In this document: positions 36,999 to 49,084 of the stretch, piece after piece
Layout of the letters: each line of letters begins with the position of its first letter
Numbering within the stretch: position 1 is the first letter of the stretch
Source: Azadirachta indica
Taxonomy: Eukaryota; Streptophyta; Magnoliopsida; Sapindales; Meliaceae
Assembly (NCBI GenBank): GCA_022749755.1
Contig: CM040451.1
Location: forward strand, 2,804,871 to 2,868,870
Length of the DNA: 64,000 nucleotides
Direction: 5' to 3'
The notes under the pieces: generated by a model
Told to the model about the DNA's origin: nothing
Seen by the model: only the letters and a program-made list of their open reading frames with translations
The model's database searches: none
Position numbers and translations under genes: made by a program

Positions 36999-37113
36999 TG
37001 TTCATTCGAGCGATGCTCCTTATTCATTACGAGCTTGATTATAATTTTATTCGGTTCTCGAGACATTTTATTTAAAGCAATTTAATTGACTGTCTCTGTT
37101 AAGCTAAGCTTGA

Positions 37114-37701
37114 TTAATGCTTTGCCCGAATGATGACGTCTTTGATGACGATTCCTTTCTTCCAATACAAACCCTCGCTTCCACGCAAATAGATTTCCAT
37201 CTCCCCAGCTTGCTTTTGGGTTTCAGATGAAGTAATGAATTCAGCAACTGGGATCTGAATCCATTTGTTTCTTGGCTTATTTTTTGTCAAATCATCTTCG
37301 CGTTCTTCCTGCTTCGAATTTGGAAATAGAAGTCCCAGCTTCACTGGATGTTCCCATCCTTGGGCATTGTCCTTAATCATCACTTCAAATGCAACTTCAT
37401 ATTTAATTCCTGGAGAGAGAATTCTAGTATCAAATTTTGCCGTTACATCCAGGTAACAAACTGTCAGTAGTTCAGCCCCATCCACAAGCATATTACTACT
37501 GCAAATCAAATATCACATATCAATTGTGTACAATAAGAGATTATGTATTAATATTTAGTGAAAGATTAATTACATATATATATATATGAAATTAATACTT
37601 ATTGATAATCACCTATCGTCTTCCACATGAATCCAACTCCAGTAGCGTTTGTCTTCTCCCCAAGTGATTTTGAAATCGCGTGCAAACAACTTGATGAACA
37701 T
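37114..37701 (-). CDS. PP2-like phloem lectin protein, copy E
   Basis: Exon 1 is 37613-37701 and exon 2 is 37114-37498, separated by a 114-bp intron that contains a short (TA)n run. They give 157 residues with no stop. Exon 1 encodes MFIKLFARDFKITWGEDK and continues through RYWSWIHVEDD. Exon 2 shows locus-specific changes (LVDGAELL, LDVTAKFD, RNKWIQIPVAEF) and ends in RAKH instead of RAKN. All PP2 blocks are kept. The TATA region is slightly altered. Upstream it shares about 1 kb with the other copies. The changes are conservative, as expected of a working diverged paralogue. Confidence 0.85.
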
Positions 37702-39479
37702 CGTTGCCTCTGTTACTTGCTACCAAGCTTCTAACAACTACTTGCTTTCAGGGTGCCACTTATATTTATATATACACAGCATGGGAATGCAAATGAATAA
37801 TTCACACCAATTGGTATGAGAGATGATGCATTAATCACTATTTTAAGTGTTACTTATTATTTTATTAAGTCAATTACAATGAATACATAATGACAAATCT
37901 TGAGTAGGTATAGCCGTTAAATTATAGTAGCTGTGTAAACTGAATAATTAATTTGTTGAGATGTTGGATTACAATTAAATTAATATAATTTTTGATAAAA
38001 AAAAAAGACTTCCCATCATATGTTGACCTCAAGCCAACAACAAATATATGTTTAATAAAGAAAGAATTCACATGAGATAATGATGTCCTTGTGCGTAAAT
38101 CTGTTAACTCATGCCCAATAATTTTCTGACAGAGAAATGTGTACGTCTCTTTCTTAACCGATCTTTTCGTCAATATTCTTGCATAAATTTTATAATATAC
38201 TACATGACAAGAATAAATGAAGCAATATTAAAGACTGAAATATTTACACCATTTCATCGGTAATCTCAGCTATTAAATAAAGTAACATTTGGCTTACCAA
38301 CTTTTTCCTTTCAAAAAAATAAAGTAGAATGAGTATAGGGAACTTATGATACAATCGATTGTTGCATCGTGGACTGAATAAAAAAAAATTTCGTTTGATT
38401 GTGTATTCTTTTTATTTTTGTTTTGTTGTTTTATTTTGAGCCTCTGTTGCCGTTTAGAAACCAACAATTAACTTTGTGGTACTGTTTCACAAATATTTTA
38501 GGGACAGATCACATAGTTCATAATGGAGATATAAACTCATATTCAACCACCGTTTCATATTTAATTTCTTTTTAATAGTCATTAGTCGTTTTTTAGTAGC
38601 CACAAATTGTTGTCATTGCCCATGTGCTCCATTCAATAAACAAATGACTTGCCATAAATCATTTACCATATTTTGTATTTTCTTAGATCCAATAAACAAT
38701 ATAAGAATTTAGTTGGTTGGCATTGACTACAAGAAATCACTATAATATTATATACATTTTTTTAAAAAGAAAAGAAAGAGAGAAACAAATGCACATGTTT
38801 GGTATAGTGTAAACGATTATAAGTCCACTTAGAATATTAGAAATATTGCATAGTCTAGTTGCATGATTTGGTCCCACAACAACGAAACTTCATAGTTGCC
38901 AGACGGGATCAAATAAAAAGAACAAAACGAAATCTTCCGTTTGCCCCCTATTTTTGGGCTAACTGCCATTTTTCCCAACATTGTTTGAGAAATACCCGTC
39001 ATACCTCTGATTTCTAGAATTTTTTCAATTTTTCCCTTACGTGAACTTGTTTGAATCAGCAAATTATCTATAGACCAAAAGATAAAAAGGAATTGCATAG
39101 TTAGCAAAAATATTAGGGGGATTAATGGGTATTCTTCCGAAAGAAAGAGAGAGGCTAGTGGAACCTGAAACTAAATTTGGGAAAGATAGCACAAATAGAT
39201 TTTCATTTTTTTCTTGAGAAAAAATAGTTTGATATATATTTAAATTGTTTATTATAAACAATTATATATTTTACTTGACAGCATTCAAATCAATCAATAT
39301 TTACTACAAATAACAGATTTTCGATAAACTTTTGCACATCCTAGTGGGGTTTTAAAAAAAAAAACAGAGTTTCGGATTTTTCATATTTATGGAGAGCGCA
39401 ATAAGGTGGCAAACAATTCAGTGAATAATAGTCTTGAATATTTTCCAACTTCAATTAAATGCTCTCTTTTGCTCTCTCT
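37702..39479. other. Upstream DNA and spacer between copies E and F
   Basis: Array-type sequence with promoter, upstream and spacer segments like those of B, C and F. The MITE-like repeat present in the other intervals is absent here. No gene is seen. Confidence 0.55.
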
Positions 39480-40904
39480 TGTTAGCTTTAAAACTCATAA
39501 TATATTTTTTTGATGATGACATTCATATTCTTGGCTAACCAAATTCTTGTTATAGTAGTATTTATGATGTTTATAGTATGAAGACTTGGGATACAAGTTG
39601 CACATTCAAATGAAATTGAGAATCAAGACATTTATCAAGAGCAAAGTTGAAAACTCCAAGAACAATTTAAATAGAAGTCTTGAAAAATTGAAGACACACA
39701 TATTAGGTGATTTATTGTAATGTATCTTTGATTTGATAATTGATTTGTAATAATAAACTCAAAAATATTTTTTTTTTGAAGATTGTATTAATATCATATT
39801 TTTAAAAAATATATTTTTCAAAAATGTATTTTTCACAAAATAATTTTCTCTTAGAAATAAATTTTATGTTTTAATGAAAAATTTATTTTGAAATGATAGG
39901 ACCATTTTCCAAAGGGCCTATTTGTAAGATTTTCAAAGTTGAGTATTGACCTAATTGCAAAATTTTAAAACCTTATGAAAAGTTAATCATGTCAATCTTG
40001 GCTCATTGTTTGCTTTAATCAAACCGGACAGAATCGGTGCACAGTTTAACGGTTTCCAGAAAACCAATGCACCATGGATCACGAAATGATACTAACAATT
40101 TTATTTTTGAATTTGAATTTAAACAATCAATAATAATGACTAGAATAAAATGAAAGGTTTTCAAAACTTAAAAAATAAACTAAAACACAAGATTATATAA
40201 GTTTGATCCCAACGACTATAAACTACTAGTAATAGTTATATCTTATTTTCTACTATAAATACTAGTCAAAATTGATTTGGAATTAAGATTTGCTATTTTG
40301 GAAAATTGAGATTATATTTTTACAAGTCATTTTGAGCTTATACTTGAAAATTATATATCTAATTCGTTACACACTCTCTACTATGCATTTGTGCCATTCT
40401 TTAAAAAGAGAGTTCACGTTCTTTTTGATAAAATTCTTTGTAATTTTTTTTGTGTGAGTGTGAGGGAAACACACTTGTTTATAAGGTTTTGTTTGTAAAG
40501 TTTGAGTGACACTTGTAAATCACTTGATTGTATAAACTTCCTGTGCAAGGTTTGAGTGGCACCCGTGAAGTCAACTTTGAGTTGTAATTTTTTGCCTTGG
40601 GTTTAAAAGCAAAATTATTGAAATTCTCAAGCAGTTGACTTAGAGACATGAATATAAGCTGGAGTCTATCGAACCATGTAAAAATTATTGTGTTTGATTT
40701 CTCTTTACCTCAGTTCTTTATTTTTGTTTGTGATTGTTTCACACATTTCCTTAAATACTCAAACTTAATTTGTTCAATATTTAATTGTGCATTGAGTTTG
40801 TGTTTTGCAATTTAGAATATTTAAATTACTGGAAATTGAATTTGGGTTGCATATTTAATTTATTAACTTTTGAAAATCCAATTCATGCCCCCTCTTGGGT
40901 TGTG
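39480..40904 (+). repeat. Copia-like LTR fragment, about 1.4 kb, copy 3
   Basis: Begins TGTTAGCTTTAAAAC and ends ATGCCCCCTCTTGGGTTGTG. It is similar to copies 1 and 2 and sits in the same relation to the PP2 gene on its right as in the B and E intervals. Confidence 0.5.
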
Positions 40905-41104
40905 CTAGTCGTGCAAAAGAAGAAAATCGTTCATTAAAATAGAGCACTAAGCTGTGACAGTTATAAAATGACACTGGCATTGAAAGATAATAAAGCATTC
41001 AAGTGATGCTCATTATTTATTGCAAGCTTTATTACAGTTTATTTAATTCTCGAGACATTTTATTTAAAGCAATTTAATTGACTGTCTCATTAAACGAAGC
41101 TTCA

Positions 41105-41684
41105 TTAATTCTTTGCGCGAATGATGACATCTTTGATGACGATTCCTTTCTTCCAATACAAACCCTCGCTTCCACGCAAATAGATTTCCATCTCCCCAGC
41201 TTGCTTTTGGGTTTCAGATGAGGTAATGAATTCAGCAACTGGGATCTCAATCCATTTGTTTCTTGGCTTATTTTTTGTTAAATCATCTTCGCGTTCTTCT
41301 TGCATCGAATTCGGAAATAGAAGTCCCAGCTTCACTGGATGCTCCCATCCCTGGGCATCCTCCTGAATCATCACTTCAAATGCAACTTCATATTTAACTC
41401 CGGGAGAGAGAATTCTAGTATCAAATTTTGCCTTTACATCCAGGTAACAAACTGTCAATAGTTCAGCCGCATCCACAAGCATATTACTACTGCAAATCAA
41501 AGATCACATACCAATTGCGTACAATAGGAGATTATGTATTAATATGTAGTCCAAAATTAATTATATATATGTAATTAATACTTATTAATAATTACCTATC
41601 GTCTTCCACATGAATCCAACTCCAGTAGCGTTTGTCTTCTCCCCAAGTGATTTTCATATCCCGTGCAAACAACTTGATGAACAT
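41105..41684 (-). CDS. PP2-like phloem lectin protein, copy F
   Basis: Exon 1 is 41596-41684 and exon 2 is 41105-41489, giving 157 residues, open. The start is MFIKLFARDMKITWGEDK; exon 2 keeps AELLTVCYLDVKAKFDT, ends in RAKN and has a distinct MIQEDAQGWEHPV in the middle where the others read MIKDNAQGWEHPV. PP2 blocks are all present. The TATA box (TATAAATATAAG) is kept about 60 bp upstream. It is the rightmost locus of the array, and its upstream flank leads into the last truncated repeat pieces. Confidence 0.85.
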
Positions 41685-42534
41685 CGTTGCCCCAGTTATT
41701 GCTAGCTAGCTTCTAAGAATTACTTGCTTTCTTGTTTCAGGCCTGCCACTTATATTTATACAAAGATAGCATGGGAATGCAAATGATTAATTCACACCAA
41801 TTGATGTGAAAGAAGATGAATTAATTACTATTACAAGTGTTGCATATTATTTTAAGTCAATTAATGCTAACACATAATGACAAATCTCGAGTAGGTATAG
41901 CCATTAAATTATAGTAGTTATGTGTAAACATAATAATTTGTTGAGATGTTGCACAATAATTAAATTAATTTTGGATAAAAAAAGTCTTCACATCAAACAT
42001 TGACATCCGCCCAAGACCAAAATTATAATGAATAAGAAGGAATTCACATGAGATAATGATGTCCCTGTGTGTCAATTTGTTAACTCATACAAGATAATTT
42101 TTTGGACTGAGAAATGAGTAAATCTCCTTCTTAATCGATGCTCCAGTCAATATTCTTGTACAAATTTTACACTATAATTCTTCAAAAGAATAAATGAAGC
42201 AACAGCAAAGGGGTGAAATATTTACACGTTTTCATCGGTAATTTCAGCTGTAAAATAAAGTAACATTAGGCTTGCCAACTTTTTTTCTATTAAAAAAAAG
42301 TAAAACAATATTCCGAATTTCTGATACAAGTGTTGCATCGCAGACTGAATAAAACAAATTTTGCTTAATAGTTTATTCTTTTGATTTTTGTTTAGTTGTT
42401 TTATTTCCAACCTCTCTTGCCTCTCGGAAACCAACAATTAACTTTGCGGTAAATTTTTCAAAAGTATTTTAGGGATAGAGACATAGTCTGTAACGGGGAT
42501 ACAAATTCATATTTATCCACCGTTGTAGATTTAA

Positions 42535-43098
42535 AAATTGATATTTTTTAATATATATACTTTTTTAAATAGTATGTTTATTTATATAAAATAATTTTGA
42601 TTATTTTAGCACAATAATAGATACAAAATTAATAAATTATATTAGTATGTTCATTATTTATTTATTTGATATATATTTTTCTAAAAAAAATAATTTCTAA
42701 TAGATAATATAAAGATTAATAAAAATTTAACAGAAATAATAAGTCATATCATAATATAGTTATGTAAATATGCAAATTTATTGTAATAATTAAAGTATAA
42801 AATAAGTAGAATTTAGAAGATAAGTAGAAAGGACCCGCAATAAAGAAAAGAGATATAAAAAATAATTAATTAGAATTTTAATTTTGTTAGTAAATTAATT
42901 AATAAAATAAAAATATTTTTATAAAATAAAAATATAAAATTATTCACATATTTGTTCATTCTGATTTAAATTAAAATTTTTAACTTAATTATATTCAGAT
43001 GTTTTTAACAAATATTCAGATATAAGTTAATAAACAAACAATCCTTAAACATCTGAATAACTATGTTCAAATTTTAGCTAAGAAAATAAACAACCTTT
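42535..43098 (+). repeat. AT-rich MITE-like repeat, 5'-shortened copy
   Basis: Lacks about the first 150 bp of the 25,853-26,566 repeat, then aligns with the rest (TTAGTATGTTCATTATTTATT..., CAGATATAAGTTAATAAACAAAC). Confidence 0.5.
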
Positions 43099-43694
43099 AG
43101 TCTATTTGGATGATTTGGTCCTACAACAAAGAAACTACATATTTGCTAGTTAGGATAGAAAACCAAAACAAAAGGAAATTGTCTATTAGCCCCCTATTTT
43201 TGGCCAACTATCATTTTTCCTAACAATGTTTTACAAATACCCCATGATCCCCCTAATTTCTAGAATTTTTTCAATTTTGCCCTTACACGAACTTGTTTGA
43301 ACCAGCAAATTGGATAAACGCCAATTAATAAAAAGAAATTGTATACTTAGCCCAAAAATTAGGTGGGGTAATAGGTATACTTCTAAAAGAAAGAAAAAGA
43401 GGCTAGTGGAACCTTTGGAAAGATAGCACAAATAGATTATTTTCTTTTTTTCTTGAGAAAAAATAGCTGTAATATTTACATATATATATATACACACACA
43501 TTTTTAAAGTATTCATTAAAAATAATTATATATTTTATTTGAAAGTATTTGAATCGATCAATATTTATTATAGATGACGTAGTTTCAGGTTACTCATATT
43601 TATAGAGAGAGCAATATGGTGGCAAAGAATTTAGCAAATAATAGTCTTGATTGTTTTTGAACTTCAATTGAATGTTATCATGTGCTCTCTTTGA

Positions 43695-44018
43695 TATAAA
43701 ATAGATTTAGAATTTAATTAGTTTAGAAAGTCTTTAATTCTTTCTAATTTATTTTGTTATTTAATTTTTAATTTTCTTATTTTGTTAGGACTTATTTTCC
43801 TTATTTGAGTTAACTTGTAATAGAAGGTTTTTACAATTACATATAAAGAGCCTATACTAGTGTTTCAGTAATCTTTCATTGAATAAAAAATTCTCCTTTG
43901 ATTTTGTCCTTTATGAGATTATTATCTTAATATTCGTTTTCAAGTTGTTAAGGTTAAAATGATATTTAATCTTATTCGTTAGAATGTTTATTTAGTCCAC
44001 CACATCAAAGAACCAAAG
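43695..44018 (+). repeat. Truncated LTR of the gag-only element family, second truncated copy
   Basis: Same truncation point and same following join as at 34,496. After it come copia-like LTR pieces: a tail at 44,036-44,250 and a head starting TGTTAG at about 44,606 that breaks off near 44,673. This marks the right edge of the duplicated array. Confidence 0.6.
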
Positions 44019-44673
44019 CTGTGACAATTATAATACTCGAACTGAATTTCTCTTTGTCTAAATTCTCTATTTTTGTAATTAATTGTTTCCCACATTTCCT
44101 TAAATACTCAAACTTAATTTGTTAAATATTTAATTGTGCATTGAATTTGTGTTTTGCAATTTAGAAGATTTAAATTACTGGAAATTGAATTTGGGTTGCA
44201 TATTTAATTTAGTAATTTTTGAAAATCCAATTCATGCCCCCTCTTGGGTTGTGCTAGTCGTGCAAGAGACGAGAATCGTTCACTAAAATATTACAAGCTT
44301 TATTACAAGAGACTTAATTTGTCATTATTTATTGCAAGCTTTATTACAATTTTACTTAATTCACTTAAATACTCGACTTCGTATATTTTACTTGATAGCA
44401 TTCAAATCAATCAATATTTACCACAAATAACAGAGTTTCGGATAAATTTTTGCACATCCTAATGGGGTTTAAAAGTTAAAAAAAAAAAAACAGAGTTTCA
44501 AGTTTCTCATATTTATAGAGAGTGCAATAAGGTGCAAACAATTCAGCGAATAACAGTCTTGAATATTTTCCAACTTTGATTAAATGCTTTCTTTTACTCT
44601 CTTTTGTTAGTCCTAAAACTCATAATCTATTATTTTGATGATAACATTGATATCCTTGACTAACTAAATTCTT

Positions 44674-47600
44674 TTTTGTTCTGTAAAAAATTTTACAATT
44701 AATATTACATAATTTTTAAAATAAACCATTTTACAATATTAAAATAATGATAATTAATACTATTAAAATAAAATATTAAAAATATTATTAGTCTCATAAT
44801 TTTTACTATTATTTGAATAATTATGAAAATAATTAATTATAATAATTTTTGAAATAACAATATCTTAAATAAATGATCTATTAAGAATTATGTATAATTA
44901 ATATTGTCCAAAAAAATTAATAGTAAATTTGGAAGGAGAAAACTAATTAATGGTCAAAATATTATTATTACTTTTAAATATAAATATTAAAAGGAAATTA
45001 TATTAGTTATTAAAAAATAAAAATAAGGATAATATAATTGTTTTATATGTTTTCTTATAGTTAAGAGGTAAAATAATTAATTTAAACTATAAATATAATC
45101 TTAAAAAGATATTCTATTATTTCTTTAAAAGTCATGGTGTGTCTTGATTTTTTAAAAAGTCAGGGGCACATTACTTTTCCTTCAAAACCTAAGAGGCTAA
45201 AGTACAGTATCCTTTTTTAACTTTTCTTTAGAGTTTTCAACATGTAGGGAAAACAAATAGAATGATGTTCTAACCCACCCAAGATTTGAGTCTTGTTAAA
45301 AAATTCTCTTATAACCTCTTATTATATATATGTGAGGCTCTTCGCTACGTGTGAACTTTGATTTCATACTATTTGTGGTGATATTTGATATCACACTATC
45401 TGTATGCCACCGTTGTATATAAATCTAAATTTTCTTTTATTAGTAGAGATATGTGAGACTTTCCACCATGTGTCGAGTTTGATCGCGTATTATATTTGCG
45501 TAAATCTCTGAGATATACTATAATCGCATATATTAAACTCTTCTACTCGTACTTAGTAGATATATTTGTAGTAAGAAAAACAACAAATTTTTTTTATAAA
45601 AATTTTTTTGATGGGATGAGAAATCTTACCTACAAAATACTAAACTTTTGCTCTTTATAAAGTTTTAAGCGTGCCCCAAACAACTGTTTTATGCAAAGTA
45701 AGACTTACTTTTAGTTTAGTAGCAGTTGAGCATGGATTACAACTTATTTTTGTGCTTTTTAATTAATAACATTAAACAGTTGTTTGGAAAAATACGTGAG
45801 CATGGCACACTTAACACTAGACAAAGATAAGCTATATGGTTGAGACTCATACCAACCCGAGGTGGTATGCCACAGACCAAACGGGATCCTAATATTCAAG
45901 TTAATTTAACATAGGGCAAAAAATATAGCAAAGGTCAAGTAATAAAATACCACACAATCACATACAACGTGGGTAAAGGGGTTCAACCATACAATTCACC
46001 CAATAAACACCCATCATCACACCTTGCATTTTAGTAGTTGTAGCCAAAGAAACTGTCAAAATGGTTGATCTCCATGCTTATTAAATCATAGCGATTTGAA
46101 GGATAAGGTACGCATTTTGAATTAAGGCAAAACTCTATTAAATTTACATTTCATTCAAACTTTCTCTTCTTAAACAATATCAAACTAACTTAAATATTGG
46201 AGATCACATGCCGATGAGACCAGCTATTTCTCTGATCACTGCTATGTTGCAGGCAAAGCAAGAGAGCTAGTACACTTGAAGATCAAAGTTCGTTGTTTGA
46301 GGTCGAATTGAAAGAATTTTTGGTATCAAAAATAGTGATTTAATTAGTAATTCAAGTAAGAATCTATGTTAACATGTTTTAATGTTATAAAAAAAAAGAA
46401 AACGACTATTTCGTCACTATCAATATAATTGTAACATAGTTTATAAAAAAGACTAAATATGAAAGTAATATTTTGTTATGGGTATAATAGTTAATATATT
46501 TGGTTTTCTAGATTAATTTTTAAAAATTTTACATTTTATTTCTTGTATTTTATAACTTTGAACACTGTGTTATTTCATTCAATCATTTACGTAATGTTCA
46601 CAAAGTATGCACAAAAAAGATTGTAATTTGGGATAAAATTTGAACCCATATAGCAAGTTTATAATGATAATATAATTGACTCCAAAAATAAAAGGCATAG
46701 TAGGTAATATCTAATTTTTAGTTAAACACTATTTGTCAATTTTAAAGACAAAAGATTGTAGAAATGAGCTATTATTACAATTGATTGCTTTACAAAAGTG
46801 ACATTTTCAATTTTAAAGACGAAATAATAGTTTCTACAATCATTATTACTTTAGAGACAACATAATAAAATATTTTAAAATATAAAGTTAATACTAAAGT
46901 TATAACATTAAAGGGGTAAGATACAATTTCCAAACAACCGGAACGTACTTAGAATCGCTATAAATCATGATGAAAATTGTAATTTTCCTACTATAAATTC
47001 TATTGAAAATCTCCTACGAAATCAAGTTTGAAATGGATTGTTAATCATTTAAAAGATTAAAATATAAAGGTTAATAACAAGAGAATGCCTAATACCTCCC
47101 TTATTTTAGGCCTAAATGCCCCATCACCTCTTTAATTTTTTACTAATATCTCATTATCTTTTCATTTTTTATTTTTATCCTTTAACAATTCTCAATTTTT
47201 AGTTTTGCCTTTTAATAATTTAAAGGAGAACCAACTGAACCGTTATTACTGAATGTAACTAGTGGTTTGAACCAGGTTTTGTTAAAATTATAAAATATTT
47301 AAAATTTCATAATAATATTACCTTGATTAACAATGATTTTAAAATAATTTTATTTTTATAGTAATTTAGATTTCTTTTCTTTAACAATTATTTAAAAAAT
47401 AATATTATTATTTAATATTAATATTATTAAATATATTTTTAATAGCCTTATTTATTAAAGATTAAATAATTTTTAATTAAAATATATTTGGTGTAGAGGT
47501 GAAGATACTGGTGTCTTATTATTTTGTAATTTAAAAAAAAAAAAAACTGAAGTTATAAAATGAGGAAAACATACAATTCATTCATTCATTTTGGAATAAA

Positions 47601-48520
47601 AAAGAAAAGGCTACACTCTCTTCTAAAAGGCGAGTCTTCTTTCTACTCCATTGGCACACTTGATCTACATTTGTTAAAAGGGATACTTGACTGCAAAGCG
47701 CCAGGTAGCATACGCCGATTCCTCTGCAAATTTCTCTTGCCCTACAAATTAATCACCAGTCTTTGAATTCTCCGAGATGTTCTCCAATCACGCCACAAAA
47801 CCACATTTAAAAATCTTCAGAAATCTCCAGCCAGAATCGAAAAGTTGTATCCCAGCGTAATCTTACTCATAAATTAATCAGGAAATTACTTTCATGGCTT
47901 AATTTATAAGTGCGTACTTACAAAGCTTAACTTCCGATATATAAAGACAGCATGCAAAACAATTATTTATTGACGTTAAGTACGTCCTTTTTCTCGGAGA
48001 AATCCAATCACGTGGTCATGAATCCTAAAAAATTTAATATTTTTTTGGAATCCTATGAAAAATTTGTAGACATGTACATCTGCCAAAAAATGGAGTTTGA
48101 AATGGATTCTTGTTCATTTAAAATATTAATATAAATTTTGTAGGCAATCTGCTACAAGAACGAGTTTGAAATATTTAATGGATTTGTTATGAAAAATCAA
48201 ATAATCAAGTAAATAGAAAACAAACACAAATGTAAACAACATCAATTTATGTGCAAAATTTCTGAAAAATTTTAAAAAAAAAACTATGAAAGAGAGCAAG
48301 ACGAATTTCACTAAAATGAAAAAGAAGAACAGTATATGATTTGTTCTATACTCCAAATATATAGTTCAATTTTGAGTCAGGTTCGAGTCAGGTTCAAAAA
48401 ATATAACCGAATCATGTCATATCTATACAGTAAAACCTATACAATATACTTATATACATATTCTACAGGATTCTCATTCATCTAAAATGTTAATATAAGT
48501 CGTGTAGAAAACCTGCTACG
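44674..48520. other. Gene-free AT-rich DNA right of the PP2 array
   Basis: No supported gene. About 44,680-45,220 resembles parts of the intronic inverted-repeat element at 61.4-62.1 kb. A motif of about 65 bp (ending in TTTGAAATGGATTGTT or similar) appears near 47,030, 48,110 and 48,170 and again at 48,535. The open frame at 47,560-47,766 has no recognisable domain. Confidence 0.45.
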
Positions 48521-48856
48521 AAATCGAACTTGAAATGGATTGTTATTTAGTTATTTTTAAAGTAAGGAGGGTTGATAGAATTCACATTATTTTAAATTAA
48601 TTTTTGTTACTTATGTTTAAGATAATATTTTAAAATAATTTGAACTCTATCAACCCTCCTTCCTTTAAAAATAACTAAATAACAATTCATTTCAAGTTCA
48701 ATTTCGTTAATTTTTGTTACTTATGTTTAAGATAATATTTTAAAATAATTTGAACTCTATCAACCCTCCTTCCTTTAAAAATAACTAAATAACAATCCAT
48801 TTGAAGTTCAATTTCGTTAATTTTTGTTACTTATGTTTAAGATAATATTTTAAAAT
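48521..48856. repeat. Foldback element with 110-bp tandem copies
   Basis: A left arm (about 48,521-48,588) and right arm (48,632-48,705) are inverted repeats: CTTGAAATGG...GGAGGGTTGATAGA against TCTATCAACCCTCC...CATTTCAAG. The loop and right arm are then repeated directly with period 110 (48,597-48,705, 48,706-48,815, partial to 48,856). This looks like a MITE whose right part was tandemly amplified. Confidence 0.75.
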
Positions 48857-49084
48857 TGGATAGTGGACAAATTAAGTGGTGCTCATAATTACTTCAAACA
48901 CTTATTGAGTTATTGTTATTCATTTAATAGCGCGGAGGAATGAAGAAACTTGTACCTAGCTAATTAATTGGCTGATCATTCTCACTATTATTACATGCTG
49001 CCAACAATGGGTAATTAATTAATTAATCGTGCAGTAAAATAAACATTATTGTCGTTTATGTTGTTAAAGAATATCTTTGAGTAG

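Noticed and set aside
47560..47766. 68-codon plus-strand frame starting with ATG
   Set aside because: No domain, splice partner or repeat relative, and AT-rich surroundings.
48597..48856. CRISPR-like array
   Set aside because: Units are directly adjacent with no unique spacers, and the genome is plant nuclear.
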